This document shows, piece by piece, positions 12,050 to 23,956 of a DNA stretch of 64,000 nucleotides. Source of the DNA: Chaenocephalus aceratus (taxonomy: Eukaryota > Chordata > Actinopteri > Perciformes > Channichthyidae); assembly GCA_023974075.1 (NCBI GenBank), contig JAMFTG010000333.1:1-64000 (forward strand), given 5' to 3'. Positions within the stretch are counted from its first letter, which is position 1. Each line of letters starts with the position of its first letter. The notes under the pieces are model-generated. The model was not told the origin of the DNA, ran no database searches, and was given only the letters and a program-made list of their open reading frames with translations. The position numbers were made by a program, and so were the translations under genes.

Positions 12050-12580
12050 GTTCATAAACTCAACAGGTACTATACTTGGGCACTATTTTGAGATACTTGT
12101 ACTTCATTTGAGTATTTAAATGTTTTGCTACTTTATTATTCTACTTCTACAGTGCAGAGGTACATGGTGTATTTCTACTCCGCTACATGTATTTCATACC
12201 TTTTAGTTACTTTACGGATCTGGATGAATTATGTGAAATATAATCAAGTGTTAAATCACACTTTAGTTCCACCTGGAGTAAATCCACCAGCTACCCTGCA
12301 GTATACAAAGTACTTCAGACTAGCTGCACCTTTACCAGCTCTGAGAACACTTTGATGATAGATCATTATAAAACACATCATATATATTATTCTGAAATGG
12401 ACCAATCTGCACAACGACTACCTTTACTGTCGCTATTTCCACTATATTTTGATGAGAATACTTTTATACTTTTACTTGAGTAACATTGTTAATGCAGTAC
12501 TCTTGCTGTAACGTAGTATTCCTACACTCTGGTACTTCTACTTCTACTCAAGAACAAGATCTGAGTACTAAAGCTAACGT
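12050..12580. repeat. interspersed repeat with ACTTCTAC-type ends
   Basis: Repeated GTACTTCTACTTCTACT and TTTACTTGAGTA wording is familiar from an abundant non-autonomous repeat of fish genomes. I saw no clear TSD. Family not assigned. Confidence 0.4.
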
Positions 12581-12779
12581 TAGCCAGAACATTTTTCAGT
12601 TCACTTCACGCTCTGCCGCTCCGACAGGGAGCTCTGCTCTGAACACCTGAACGGCCCGTTCTAACAGCTGTTCACCAGCGGTCCAGTCTGTAAGAGTCAC
12701 TCCGGACCACATAATATGGGAGGAAGAACACCATGCGGCAATGTTGGCACATAACAGCTCGCGGCTGCAGATTGTCACG

Positions 12780-13140
12780 TAGTGATCGTCTTCTCAAATA
12801 GGACATCTTTGATAATGGATTCTGGCCTATCAGAATTTGCGGTAACACATCTCTATATACATTGATACAACATTACGTGTTGATAGAAATCATCACATAA
12901 TGAAATAAGACCCCACGGTTTGAGGATTGATAGGTGTGTGGGCTGTCTTCCATTTTCACACACAGGACAATGGGGGATATCCACCCTTATCCACAATGTA
13001 AAGTCATTCACACAGCCTTTTCCCTCTGTGAGGAGCAGCAGGTTCAGCTTCATTTAAATATGTCGTGTAGTAATAGATGGATTTATTTTTCATCTCAAGA
13101 GAGAATGTGTATTTTATGTTAGTATTTCAAAAAAATCCCC
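12780..13140. mobile_element. hAT relic, similar to 43255-43710
   Basis: Shares ordered blocks with 43255-43710 on the same strand: AGTGATCRTCTTCTCAA, ATAATGAAATAWGACCCC, CACAGAC/CTTTTCCCTC and TATGTTAGTATTTCAAAAAA. The second copy ends in a clean hAT terminus (43823); here the terminus is lost and the sequence passes into unrelated DNA at about 13137. Confidence 0.55.
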
Positions 13141-14867
13141 CCAGACAGCGCCGCTGCGGGGGTTGGGTTTTCAGCATGTACATTTTGTCACACAAATGTG
13201 CCTTTTTATTTCATACAGTTCAATTTGGATTGAGACAGGGAAATAATCTAAACCTCACGCGTGGCGTTTCACCGTCAATGGGGCGATATAGCGTGTATGT
13301 AATTACATTTCAAATACTGATTTGAGCCCCACCACTGTATGGGTTAGCCCTACCATAGATTACCCAACACAAATACTCGGGAGCCGATAAGTCAATTAAT
13401 TGCTTATCATGACAGGCACACAATAAAACAGTGGAAACAAACATGTGTTTGACTTTCATTAGTGAATGAAAGTGTGTGCCCTTTTATAGTCTGTGTCCAA
13501 TATTGTGCATTTGTATATATATATCCTAAATATATGCTAAGGTCCCGCTACTGACACGATAGCAGTCATTTCGTGCGCATGTGTGTAATTAAACCCATGA
13601 TATCGAAATCTCACTCCTGCCAGGTACCCAGAGTTGGCAACCTTGCCCACACCCCAATAATATTTGTATTGCAGATCTCCATGAATCACACAAACAACCT
13701 ATTTTGGATTCAAAAGGTGACAAGTTTGCATCCCTGCTTGTTATCCTTTCATTACAGAGCTGGGAAAATTGTGTATTGATTAGATTCTGATCCGTGCAAG
13801 TCCTATTTTAACTGACTTTAGTTTCTAATATTAATGATAATTTGATTTCAACCCATAAGTAATTATTTAAATTAACTCAACATTTCACATGATGGATTAG
13901 TGTTCCACATTTTTCCCACTAATTTGTTTTATGATTGAGCCAATGGTAAAGAGAGACATTTATGACCCTGTGTCCCTGTTGTTGGTACGTGGATGGCTTC
14001 GGACGGCGTCACTAAAAAGTCACCCAGCTCTGCCCTCCTACAGTCCGGCTGAGTGCAGTCACAGAGATGCTATGCCTGCGCTACATGACATTAATGGTCT
14101 GGTCCGAGAATGGACACCATTTCCTGCTCCCAGAGAGAATGACATTCCTCAAACTGAACTCTACAAGCCGTTGATACTGTATCACATGGGTCTGCTTCCC
14201 CCCCACCGAGCCATGAACTGAAAGCTTGACGTCTGCTCTGAACACTTGGTAGCCTCATGGTCACACCAGCACCAACCCTTGGGTCAGTCAGATGAGACTA
14301 ACGGCTTCACTTAGGGCATAAGGGTCAGAAATATGACTTTCGTTACCACGGAGTGGTTTGTTTGTTTCTTAAGGCTATTCATACTGCTATGCAGAGGATG
14401 CCTGTAAGATTGGTAAGCTGTGAAAAGCCCCTACTATTTTGGTATACGCCTGATGTCAGGGGCCTCTTACTGTCTACTTCTACATGTATTCATATTATAT
14501 AGACCATGTTTCCACCTGGTGAAACTAGAGGCTGCACGGAGCTTAGGCTAAAAATACAACCATTCTGTTCTGCTCTAACGATTCAATTTATAGATTTTAT
14601 ATCAAAATAGTTCGTTTTTGTTGTTTCCAATGATAACGTCACCTTAAGTGGAGGAATGCAAACCTGTTTTCAAATGTAAGGTTTTGAATTTGTTTGACAT
14701 TTCTCAGTAAGGACACCCTCAGACACCCACTATCATTCATGCTCCTTCAGTGGTAACTCAGATGTTAAGGGGGATGAAGCTTTTCCTCCCAAATCAGAGA
14801 TGCTTTGTTTTTTCAACAAAGGTGTGCATTCCCTGCATAATATATGTTTCTCACAATTGTTTTTGTT
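13141..14867. other. no recognised feature
   Basis: A 96-codon open frame at 13931-14221 (plus) has no recognisable motif and no coding-like neighbours, so I do not call it a gene. The rest shows nothing supportable. Confidence 0.4.
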
Positions 14868-15190
14868 AGTTGCGCACAGCTGATACTGAGTTTTCTCGAG
14901 TGATGGATTATGACCTCTACCATGCTTACATGGACTCGTATGTTTTATTTCATATCTAACTGAAGTAAGAGAGAATAGAGAGAGATGTGAGAGAGATGGG
15001 AGATGAGGATGAGAGAGGGATGTGGAAGAGAGAATAGAGAGATGAGGATAAGAGAGGGATAGGAAAGAGAGAAGAGTTATTTGCAAGTTGCGTGCTGATA
15101 CTGAGTTTTCTCGATTAATAGCTTATAGACAATACCATGTTTAAATAGACTCCTACGTTGTTATTACATTATGTGACATATGTAAGAAAA
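14868..15190. repeat. imperfect direct repeat around a GA-rich minisatellite
   Basis: The block with TGATACTGAGTTTTCTCGA and TACCATG recurs about 215 bp later (14880-14960 and 15096-15160). Between them is an AGAGAGATGAGGAT-type purine-rich array. Confidence 0.7.
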
Positions 15191-17596
15191 GGGAGGGGAG
15201 AGTCAATTATATTTGAGTAATTGATCTCATATTGAAACATTCATTTTTCAAACCTATGTTTTATGGAAGAGGAAATGTACGCCTGATAAACTAATCTTTT
15301 ATCAAACGGTAAATGGTGAATTAATATAACATTTAGAATCATTGAGAAAGGGTTATATCCACAGGGACTAGCTCACATTTAACTTACAATAACATTTCTC
15401 TGCTTTGGACTGATGAGTATATGATTCTTGCATGTTAAATGACTAACACAAACCTTACATTTATGCATGTGCATGTGTCAGGAAGGCTCCCAAATAATTC
15501 TGAGAGGCCTATCCTATTTTTGTAATTGAATGATAATGTGCTAATCCATTACTTTGAGTTGTCTGCACTCAGGAAAACATCTCTACAGATGTAGCGCTTC
15601 GTTTCAGACGCCTACCCGTGCGGGTCCGTGATCGGCACGGGGTGGGCCCCTGCTGAAAAGGAAAACCCCCCCGCAGGACTTGAAACGCCCCCTTGATAAA
15701 TACATTTAATTATAATTAAACCAGCTGCAATGGATCATGGATCCACCAGGGGGAGCCGTGAAAAGCTGCCACACTGGAACTCATGTGAAATAAACAGCTG
15801 ATCTACAGGGATCTGATATAGCGGATATTTGTTAAGATCCATATATGTCACGGATAGGATCATATTCTGTGCTTAAGTAAGAGACATGTAATCATTTACT
15901 AAACATCACCATGTTTTTATTTAACAAAATAATGTTTAATTCACGTTGGCGTAAGTACAAAACCATCGCTATGTTTTTAGATCAGGAAATGCATCCAGGG
16001 TCAAACAAACGATTTTCGATCGTGATCCTCGCGATCATTTAATGTATCATATGTTCGCGAGTTGAAATGAATGCACTACATTTAATCCACGTGAGTTTAC
16101 AACAACAACAATAATCGCTTTGTTTTTATATCACATCCGACGGAGGAAAATGCAGCGGCTCTCACTACCGATCATCCTAATCCCACGGACAAACAATAAT
16201 ATGTACAGTGTTAATAGTTTACTGTATTATTAGTGTCTAATATTACTGCTATAATAATCACACATTGAGTTGTTGAAATCAGACCGTCGTTTTTTTTAAA
16301 CGCTCTGAATGAAACGGCAGCTCTCAGGTGATCAGCTGTGTGTTTACACAATAAAATATGCATAGTAATTTAATACCTTCCAACACACATTGAAAGAACA
16401 GTTCTGTTTCATATGAGTGTTGAGAGCTGTATCCACAAATCTACTAATTTTGCCCTCAGTGCACCAGATTGATGCATTTAACTTCAATTTAAATAAAAAC
16501 ATCTTCTGTTGTAACAACAATAACATTATAAATAGTAACATAGCATGGTATTTACTGTAGCTTTGAGTGTTACTGGCCTGAGATTTTTTTATTACATGAA
16601 TGAAGGTGACTGAGGCTTTTTAATATAGACTTTTCAGTGTCCCACATTTTGCACAGAACTGTCCCACATTAGGAAAACAGATTGTCTGAGACAACTTGGC
16701 ACTAAGAGTACTAATATGTCTACCATTTCTTTTATGAGTTTAATATCTGCATGTTCTCTTTTGGTTTGATTAGGACACATCCTGGGGATTTCAGAATGTT
16801 ACTGGATTTTGATTTATTGTATCGGCTTCATGTCGCAATAATATTCCCGAAGTCTGAAATGCAAAAATGTTCCACATTAGGGCAATTCACCCTACATTTA
16901 ATCATTTTGTTTATTTTTAACGAAATAAATGTGGTTTAATCCATCATGAAATTAATGTAGGCTATTTACTTAGTACATATCTGACATTAACGATTAACAC
17001 ACTGTTCATACTGCTCACAGGCTGATATCTAGTGTATTCATACCCCTCACTGTTTATTCATCATTCAATTCATTATATATTTTATTCTGTAGATTGTGAA
17101 CATTACTTTTCACTTTACTGCTTGTTGCACCTGGTTAGAAGCTAAACTGCATTTCGTTGTCTCAGTACCTGTAATCTGTGCAATAACAATAAAGTGTAAT
17201 CTAATCTTGAGCAGGAACTAATGTAGGAACTTAGTACATATCTGACATTAACGATTAAACACGTTTGTGCATTCTTTATGAATGCAAACCGAGTCATTTC
17301 GTTTATTTTTAACGAAATAAATGTGATTTAATCCACATAATTTACTGTGTTAATTGTTTACTTAGTATTGTTTAACTTGAAGGTGCCTGATGTGAACATT
17401 TCCAGAATGTATTTTCTTCACTTTTTAAATGCCTCTGTGATGTGCTGCTACCCATTTCCCCTCGGGGACTAATAAACGAATACTATGACATTAACGATTA
17501 AACACATTTGTGCATTCTTTATGAATGCAAACCGAGTCAAGCCGACTCTAATAAACGAATACTATATATTGAACGTCTATTGAATGGCCTTTGTAT

Positions 17597-17604
17597 GTAT
17601 ACAG
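17597..17604. repeat. target-site duplication, left copy (GTATACAG)
   Basis: Identical to 22239-22246. The unoccupied version is present once in copy 2 at 62693-62700. Confidence 0.95.
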
Positions 17605-18286
17605 CAGAGATGTTCACAAGTCTTTTTTTGCAAGTCCAAGTCAAGTCTCAAGTCTTTGGTCACGAATCCAAGTCAAGTCTCAAGTCTTTGTGGGGTGAGA
17701 CTTGATCAAGTCTCAAGTCTTTGGTCACGAGTCCAAGTCAAGTCTCAAGTCTCTAAAAAAATAAAAGTCTCATGTCTCTTCTGGTTGTAATAAGCCTTCT
17801 ATTGTCTGCTGCTATCCAGTCTGTTAAGAATACTCCACAGCTATATCTAAGAAATTCAAAGCATTTCCTGTGTTATTATACACTGGGTCTCTAATGACAT
17901 CTTTTAAGTCTACTATTAATAAACATATTCCTCTATCCTCTCACTCAAACCCAGTGTAATGGTAACCTGATAAACCTGTAACATTAACGTTACGTGGTCA
18001 ACAATAAACCTGTAACCTGCCTATAAACCCACAGATGTATTTATGTATGTAACTATGTATTTTTCTACGTTTAACGCAGCGGAACGTAATGATTAACGTT
18101 ACCGACCTTTTTTATGTCATGTCAAGAGTTGGATGTCAACGCCACTCAACTCAAACAAGTGTGACAAGCAAACATTCACTAATCTTTTCAAATATTCAGT
18201 TACAAAGCTAGTAGCAAGCTAAGTTAGCATTACACAGCTGATGCTGAGCTAAACATGTTTGCTAACCGTCCATATGCGTTAATGTG

Positions 18287-18440
18287 ACTGACCTCTCCGG
18301 GTGACTTTTCAAGTGCCTGATGAAATCCGACGTTGTTGCGCCAGCATCCTTGATTTTGATATTGCAGACTTTGCAGTGTGCGCTCCTTTTGTTGGTGCCG
18401 CCGGCGTTTTGTTCGAAGTCTTTGTAGTTGAACCTAATTA
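18287..18440 (-). pseudogene. BED zinc-finger exon remnant of a hAT transposase
   Basis: Read on the minus strand, the sequence encodes FNYKDFEQNAGGTNKRSAHC followed directly by KVCNIKIKDAG and then TTSDFIRHLKSHPER. The C-x2-C ... H-x(4)-H spacing is that of a BED finger, the DNA-binding module at the N-terminus of hAT transposases (the ZBED group). An AG/GTCAGT donor-like site follows SHPE, as expected for a spliced transposase gene. No start codon is in frame nearby and no catalytic domain remains, so it is a relic. The opposite-strand open frame over the same bases is a shadow. Confidence 0.65.
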
Positions 18441-18656
18441 CAAGCGATACAGCCGCAGGTCGCCATTGTGTTACTACGAGGTAGTAACAGAGGCGCGCAC
18501 GTCTGCGTAATGAGCCCGGCTAAAGTAACTGGATGGCCTACCTGCCTGTCAGCCTTCCATCTGGGCACAAACTGATCTCGTGCCTCATTGATCATGTGCG
18601 CGTTCGTGTGTGTTGGAGGAGGGGCTCTGTGAGGAAGTAGCAGCCTCTAGCAGATT

Positions 18657-18668
18657 ATCTCCGGTTGT
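18657..18668. repeat. LINE target-site duplication, 12 bp
   Basis: ATCTCCGGTTGT here is repeated at 22000-22011, on the two sides of the LINE. Confidence 0.92.
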
Positions 18669-21600
18669 CCATCCATCCATCCATCTTCTCCCGCTTATCC
18701 GTGGTCGGGTCGCGGGGGTAGCAGTTCCAGCAGAGAGCCCCAAACTTTCTTTTCCCTGGCGACATCAACCAGCTCTGACTGGGGGGTCCCAAGGCGCTCC
18801 CAGGCCAGCGAAGAGATATAATCCCTCCACCCGGTCCTAGGTCTACCCCTTGGTCTCTTCCCAGCTGGATGTGCCTGGAACACCTCCCTAGGGAGGCGCC
18901 CAGGTGGCATCCTAACTAGGTGCCCGAACCACCTCAACTGGCTTCTTTCGACGCGAAGGAGGAGCGGCTCAACTCCGAGTCCCTCCCTGATGACCGAACT
19001 TCTCACCTTATCTCTAAGGGAGACACCAGCCACCCGGCGGAGGAAACCCATCTCGGCCGCTTGTATCCGCGATCTCGTTCTTTCGGTCATGACCCATCCT
19101 TCATGACCATAGGTGAGGGTAGGAACGAAAATGGCCCGGTAGACAGAGAGCTTTGCCTTCTGGCTCAGCTCCCTTTTCGTCACAACGGTGCGGTAAAGCG
19201 ACTGCAATACCGCTCCCGCTGCTCCGATTCTCCGGCCCATCTCACGCTCCATTGTTCCCTCACTCGAGAACAAGACCCCGAGATACTTGAACTCCTTCAC
19301 TTGGGGTAAGGACTCATTCCCTACTTGGAGTGGACAGTCCATCGGTTTCCTGCTGAGAACCATGGCCTCAGATTTGGAGGTGCTGATCCTCATCCCAGCC
19401 GCTTCACACTCGGTTGCGAACCGATCCAGTGAGTGCTGAAGGTCGCAGACCGATGAAGCCATCAGAACCACATCATCTGCAAAAAGCAGTGGTGCAATCC
19501 TTAGTCCACCAAACTGCAGACCCCCCCCCCCCACGACTACGCCTCAAAATCCGATCCATGTATATTACAAACAGGATTGGTGACAAAGCGCAGCCCTGGC
19601 GGAGGCCAACCCTCACCGGAAATGGGTCCGACTTACTGCCGAGGACCCGGACACAGCTCTCGCTTTGGGAGTACAGAGATTGGATGGCCCTGAGTAGAGA
19701 CCCCCTCACCCCATACTCCCGCAGCACCTCCCACAGTAACTCCCTGGGAACCCGGTCATACGCCTTCTCCAAGTCTACAAAACACATGTAGACCGGATAA
19801 GCGTACTCCCAGGCCCCCTCCAGGATCCTTGCGAGAGTAAAAAGCTGATCCGTCGTTCCACGACCAGGACGGAATCCGCATTGTTCCTCCTCAATCTGAG
19901 GTTCGACAATCGGCCTGACCCTCCTTTCGAGTACCTTGGAGTAAACTTTCCCGGGGAGGCTGAGTAGTGTGATGCCTCTGTAATTGGCACACACCCTCTG
20001 ATCCCCCTTTTTGAAAAGGGGGACCACCACCTCGGTCTGCCACTCCTTCGGTACTGTTTCCGACTTCCACGCAACGTTGATGAGACATGTCAACCATGAC
20101 AGTCCGTCAACACCCAGAGCCTTCAGCATTTCCGGGCGGATCTCATCCACCCCCGGGGCTTTGCCACTGTGGAGTTGTTTGACGACCTCAGTGACCTCCC
20201 CCCGGGAGATTGGTGTTGATCCCCCGTCATACTCCAGCTCTGCCTCTAACATAGAGGGCGGAGTTGTCGGGTTCAGGAGTTCCTCAAAGTGTTCCTTCCA
20301 ACGCCTCAACACTCCATCAGTTGAGGTCAACAACGTCCCATCCTTACTGTACACAGCTTGGATGGTTCCCTGCTTCCCCCTCCTGAGGTGTCGGACAGTT
20401 TTCCAGAACAACTTTGGTGCCTCCCGAAAGTCCTTCTCCATGTCTTCTCCAAACTTCTCCCACACCCGCTGCTTTGCCTCGGCCACGGATGAGGCTGCTG
20501 CCCTTCGGGCCTGTCGGTACCTTGCAACTGCCTCGGGAGTCCCCCGGGATAACAAATCCCTGAAGGCCTCCTTCTTCAGTCGGACGGCTTCCCTGACCAC
20601 CGGTGTCCACCAGGAGGTTCGAGGGTTACCGCCCCTTGAGGCACCTAGGACCTTGAGACCACAGCTCCCCACCGCGGCTTCGGCAATAGAGGCTTTGAAC
20701 ACCGATCACTCTGGTTCAATGTCCCCAACCTCCACAGGAATGCCCGAAAAGCTCCGCCGGAGGTGTGAGTTGAAGGCCTCCTGAACTTGGGCCTCCTCCA
20801 GACGTTCCCAGTTCACCCGAACTACACGTTTGGGCTTACCAGGTCTATCCAGAGGTTTCCCCCGCCACTCGACCCAACTCACCACCAGATGGTGATCAGT
20901 TGACAACTCCGCCCCTCTCTTTACCCGAGTGTCCAAAACATACGGCCTCAGGTCCGATGATACGATAACGAAATCGATCATGGACCTTCTGCCTAGGGTG
21001 CTCTGGTACCACGTACACTTATGAGCATCCTTATGTTCGAACATGGTGTTTGTTATGGCCAATCCATGACTAGCACAGAAGTCCAGTAACAAACCACCAC
21101 TCCGGTTCAGATCAGGGGGGCCGTTCCTCCCAATCACGCCCCTCCAAGTGTCTCCATCATTGCCCACATGTGCGTTGAAGTCTCCCAGCAAGACTAAGGA
21201 GTCCCCTTCAGGAGCCCCATACAGGACTCTTTCCAGGGTCTCCAAGAAGGCCGAATACTCTGAACTGCTGTTGGGTGCATAAGCACACACAACAGTCAGA
21301 GTTTTCCCCCCCATAACCCGCAGGCGTAGGGAGGCGACCCTCTCGTCCACTGGGGTAAACTCCAACAACGAAGCACCTAACCGGGGACTTGTGAGTATCC
21401 CCACACCCGCCCGGCGCCTCACACCTTGAGCAACTCCGGAGAAGAATAGAGTTCAACCCCTATCCAGAAGTAAGGTTCCAGAGCCGACGCTGTGCGTAGA
21501 GGTGAGCCCAACCAGATCCAACTGGTACCGCTCCACCTCCCGCACAAGCTCCGGCTCCTTCCCCCCCAGAGAGGTGACGTTCCACGTCCCCAAAGCCAGC

Positions 21601-21999
21601 TTCTGCCGCCCGGGTCTGGTCCGTCGAGACCCTCCGCTTTCACTGCCACCCTTCTGGCAGGGCACCCGACCCCATCGATGTTTCCCGTAGGTGGTGGGCC
21701 CGCGGGACGGAGAAGCGGAGGTGTTGCCCACGTTGCCTTTTCGGGCTGGGCCCGGCCGGGCTCCGTGGCAAGCCCGGCCACCAGACGCTCGCCGACGAGT
21801 CCTCCTTCTGGGCCTGGCTCCAGAAGGGGACCCCGGGCTTCCTCCGGGCCGGGTATTCTCACTTCCTGTGTCGTCTTTCATGAGGTCTTTTGAACCAATC
21901 TTAGTCTGGCCCCTTGCCTGAGACCAATTTGCCATGGGAGACCCTACCAGGAACACAAGGTTCCAGACAACACAGCCCCCAGGTTCATCAGGGCACACA
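18669..21999 (-). mobile_element. nearly full-length RTE-type LINE
   Basis: A 3331-bp insertion bounded by a 12-bp TSD. On the minus strand it runs from a 5' region at 21999 through an apurinic-type endonuclease and a reverse transcriptase to a (GATG)n tail at 18669-18684. A single endonuclease-RT protein without RNase H, and a tetranucleotide tail, fit the RTE group (Rex3/Expander relatives in fish); the exact family is not assigned. Much higher GC than the surrounding DNA marks it as recent relative to its host element. Confidence 0.88.
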
Positions 22000-22052
22000 A
22001 TCTCCGGTTGTGTATTTTCAAATTCTAGCGATCTCGAGCCGGTTTCTCTCAA
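18695..22052 (-). pseudogene. RTE LINE endonuclease / reverse transcriptase, inactivated
   Basis: Order on the minus strand: an Arg/Gly/Pro-rich N-terminus; endonuclease start LALGTWNVTSLGGKEPELV (about 21615); [14 protein letters not shown] (about 21190); the [13 protein letters not shown] block (about 20905); then the RT with GFRPGRGTTDQLF, FVDLEKAYDRVPR, LRQGCALSP and the catalytic box FADDVV (about 19470). The C-terminal part ends RPRTGWRDYISSLAWERLG and PPRPDHG before the stop at 18695. Three lesions break it: a frame change near 21440, an in-frame TGA at 20706-20708 after GDIEPE, and a frame slip at the poly-C tract 19520-19532 just upstream of FADD. All catalytic boxes are preserved, so inactivation looks recent. 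Confidence 0.85.
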
Positions 22053-22568
22053 ATTTACCTACCCAACCTTTAATACGCCAAAAATAGAAAACACAATGAT
22101 TGTTCACGAGTCCCAACACACGAGTCCAAGTCGAGTCTGAAGTATTTTGGTCACGAGTCCAAGTCAAGTCTCAAGTCTCTGTGTGTGCGACTTAAGTGCG
22201 ACTCGAGTCCGAGTCGCAGACTCGAGTCCCCATCTCTGGTATACAGTACAGTATAGCCCAACCATTTACACCTTCCTTTTTTCCCGTCAAGAGTTTGAAT
22301 TGGAGAAAGGTAATCGATGGTGCTTTTATAGCCTATTGCATAATAACTGTGTGATTTATATTGCTTTTCAAATGCATATGGCCACCCATTTACACGGCTC
22401 TTCCCGTAGTTAGATCACTTTACATTTCTGCGAATGAATTTTTAATCACACACGTCTCCCCATCCCGAAAATAATAAAGAAAATAAAAAGAGGAAACAAT
22501 TTTCAAGTTCAGTTTTCACCGTTTTATTTAAAATAACTGACATACAGTAACAGACACATGCTGTAGGC

Positions 22569-22893
22569 CTATCTGCTGCGGAAACCAGGACGAGCGATTT
22601 CGGGATCTGTTTTTCTGGGGCTCCTCAGTCTCTCGTTTACCCGGCTCCTGATCTTATACCACTGGTCAATGTTCAGATTTGGGAACCGATTGGAAACATA
22701 AGACTCAATCTTTTGCTTCACATTGAGGGGAAGAGGCATTTTCCCATTGGTCCCAGTCCAGTTGGTTATTTTCACCATTCTCCCATAGCCTATGTTACAA
22801 ATGGCGTTATGGCCATGAACATATTAGCAGCATAGATCTCAGGGCGATGCTGTCCCTTAAAAAAGCTGTCCTGGTAAAAACTTTCCTCTCGTT
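22569..22893 (-). pseudogene. BEN-like C-terminal exon, copy 1, frameshifted
   Basis: A CAG acceptor on the minus strand (22894-22896) opens a frame reading ESFYQDSFFKGQHRPEIYAA. Further on, after MVKITNWTGTNGKMPLPL, comes VKQKIESYV then SNRFPNLNIDQWYKIRSRV, ending PGFRSR and a stop at 22569. The pattern (small hydrophobic helix, short G-K-x-PL linker, helix with FP and a W-x(3)-R-x-x-[IV]-N-x-[KR]-[LC]-R end) resembles the second half of a BEN domain, a DNA-binding fold. The match is by eye. Compared with copy 2, five extra bases at about 22785-22795 shift the frame after ITPFVT, so this copy is broken. Confidence 0.5.
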
Positions 22894-23599
22894 CTGAGGA
22901 AACAGCCCTGGTGGGTTCATCAGGAGTGACCGCCGACCATGCCCCAACCCCCCCATGTTTCCTATGTATGTAGGGGACCCTTTGTTTAAAACTAATTGGC
23001 CATCGGAATGTGTGGAGTCACATTCCACAGCTCTCCCCCCCCCCCCCTCCTGTGATCCCCCGCACACAGGGAGATCGCTTTTCTGGAGTGAAGAGAGCTG
23101 AAATATTGATATTGCAAGTTAGAAACGTAAAATGCATTTTGACAGACACTTGGGGGAAATATGCTGCATTTTGAATGTCCGATAGTCCACCATTTCCACC
23201 GGAAATATCAAACATTTAATAAAAGTGAAAAACAATGAACAAGACTTAACGTATTCATCATAATTAATTATATTTATTTCGTTTGGATGTAGGTGATCTT
23301 CTACTATATGAACATTTTGGACCCAAAATCACAACAAAAACGTAAAAACAGATTTTGAAAATGATTTTATTTTTCATAACACAAACATACACAACGAAAC
23401 CATTTAAAAGCTGGAAATATATACATGGGATGTCACTATGATAATGTGAAAGTTTGATTGAGGTAGCATGGGATTTCATTCTGATAAGGCAAAAGTGTTA
23501 TTATAAATATAATACAAATATATATATATATATATATATATACACATTATGTACAAAAATCTGTTTTTTCTGTCTTTATCTGTGCCACGCTTCAAAGCG

Positions 23600-23708
23600 G
23601 TTTCTGTCAACTACGACACAGAGGGCAACATCACAGATTCCTCCTCCTCCATGTCAAAAAACAAGCTTAAAGCTTGACTCACGTTCAGAGTTCTCTTCAT
23701 CATAGTTG
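23600..23708 (-). other. possible N-terminal exon of the same element
   Basis: On the minus strand an ATG pair at about 23703-23708 opens MMKRTLNVSQALSLFFDMEE, an acidic start followed by a stop after about 30 codons. Short S/T-x-x-x-AL-x-LL/F acidic starts are seen in some DNA transposases (for example PGBD-like proteins). Too short to prove; the region lies beyond the part of copy 2 that the window contains. Confidence 0.25.
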
Positions 23709-23787
23709 AGTCTTCAAAACTCTAAATCTATCTAACTATATCTAAATTCTCAATGTTTGTCTGTCACTTTACTTCAATCGCAGTCTC

Positions 23788-23905
23788 CCGCAGCCTCTCT
23801 TCGTCTCCCGCCGCCTCTCTTCGTCTCCCGCCGCCTGTCTTCGTATATCTTCGTCTCTCTCCATTTCCCGCCGTCTCTCTTCGGTTCCCGCCGTCCCCCT
23901 TCGTC
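23788..23905. repeat. minisatellite, about 20-bp TCTCCCGCCGCCTCTCTTCG unit
   Basis: Five to six imperfect copies. Confidence 0.85.
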
Positions 23906-23956
23906 TCGTTTCGTATCACTCCGTTTACCTGATTACCTCACCCCCTCCCTGGTAAA

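Larger units (their letters stand above)
17605..22238 (-). mobile_element. hAT element with BED finger, interrupted by an RTE-like LINE
   Basis: Starts CAGAGATGTTCACAAG and ends GTCCCCATCTCTG, giving terminal inverted repeat CAGAGATG. The flanks are perfect 8-bp copies of GTATACAG, and the uninterrupted target is visible in copy 2. Subterminal arrays of AGTCCAAGTCAAGTCTCAAG occur at both ends (17634-17755 and 22100-22215), a hallmark of a common fish hAT family. Removing the LINE and one copy of its TSD leaves about 1.29 kb, too short for a transposase, though a BED zinc-finger exon remains on the minus strand. It is non-autonomous. Confidence 0.93.

Noticed and set aside
13931..14221. 96-codon open frame as a possible small gene
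   Set aside because: No motif, no start context, no repeat partner and no splice structure; not enough to call.
18301..18510. 69-codon plus-strand frame
   Set aside because: Opposite strand of the BED zinc finger, which is the reading with a recognisable motif.
20011..20784. 257-codon plus-strand open frame
   Set aside because: Antisense shadow of the RTE LINE reverse transcriptase, a GC-rich region with few stops on either strand.
21492..21921. Arg/Pro-rich plus-strand frames
   Set aside because: Antisense of the LINE N-terminal region; composition reflects GC content.
15585..23550. Reading the 3.3-kb duplicated block as a simple segmental duplication
   Set aside because: Not excluded, but the sharp shared edge beside TA and the inverted partner at 25131 fit a transposon better.
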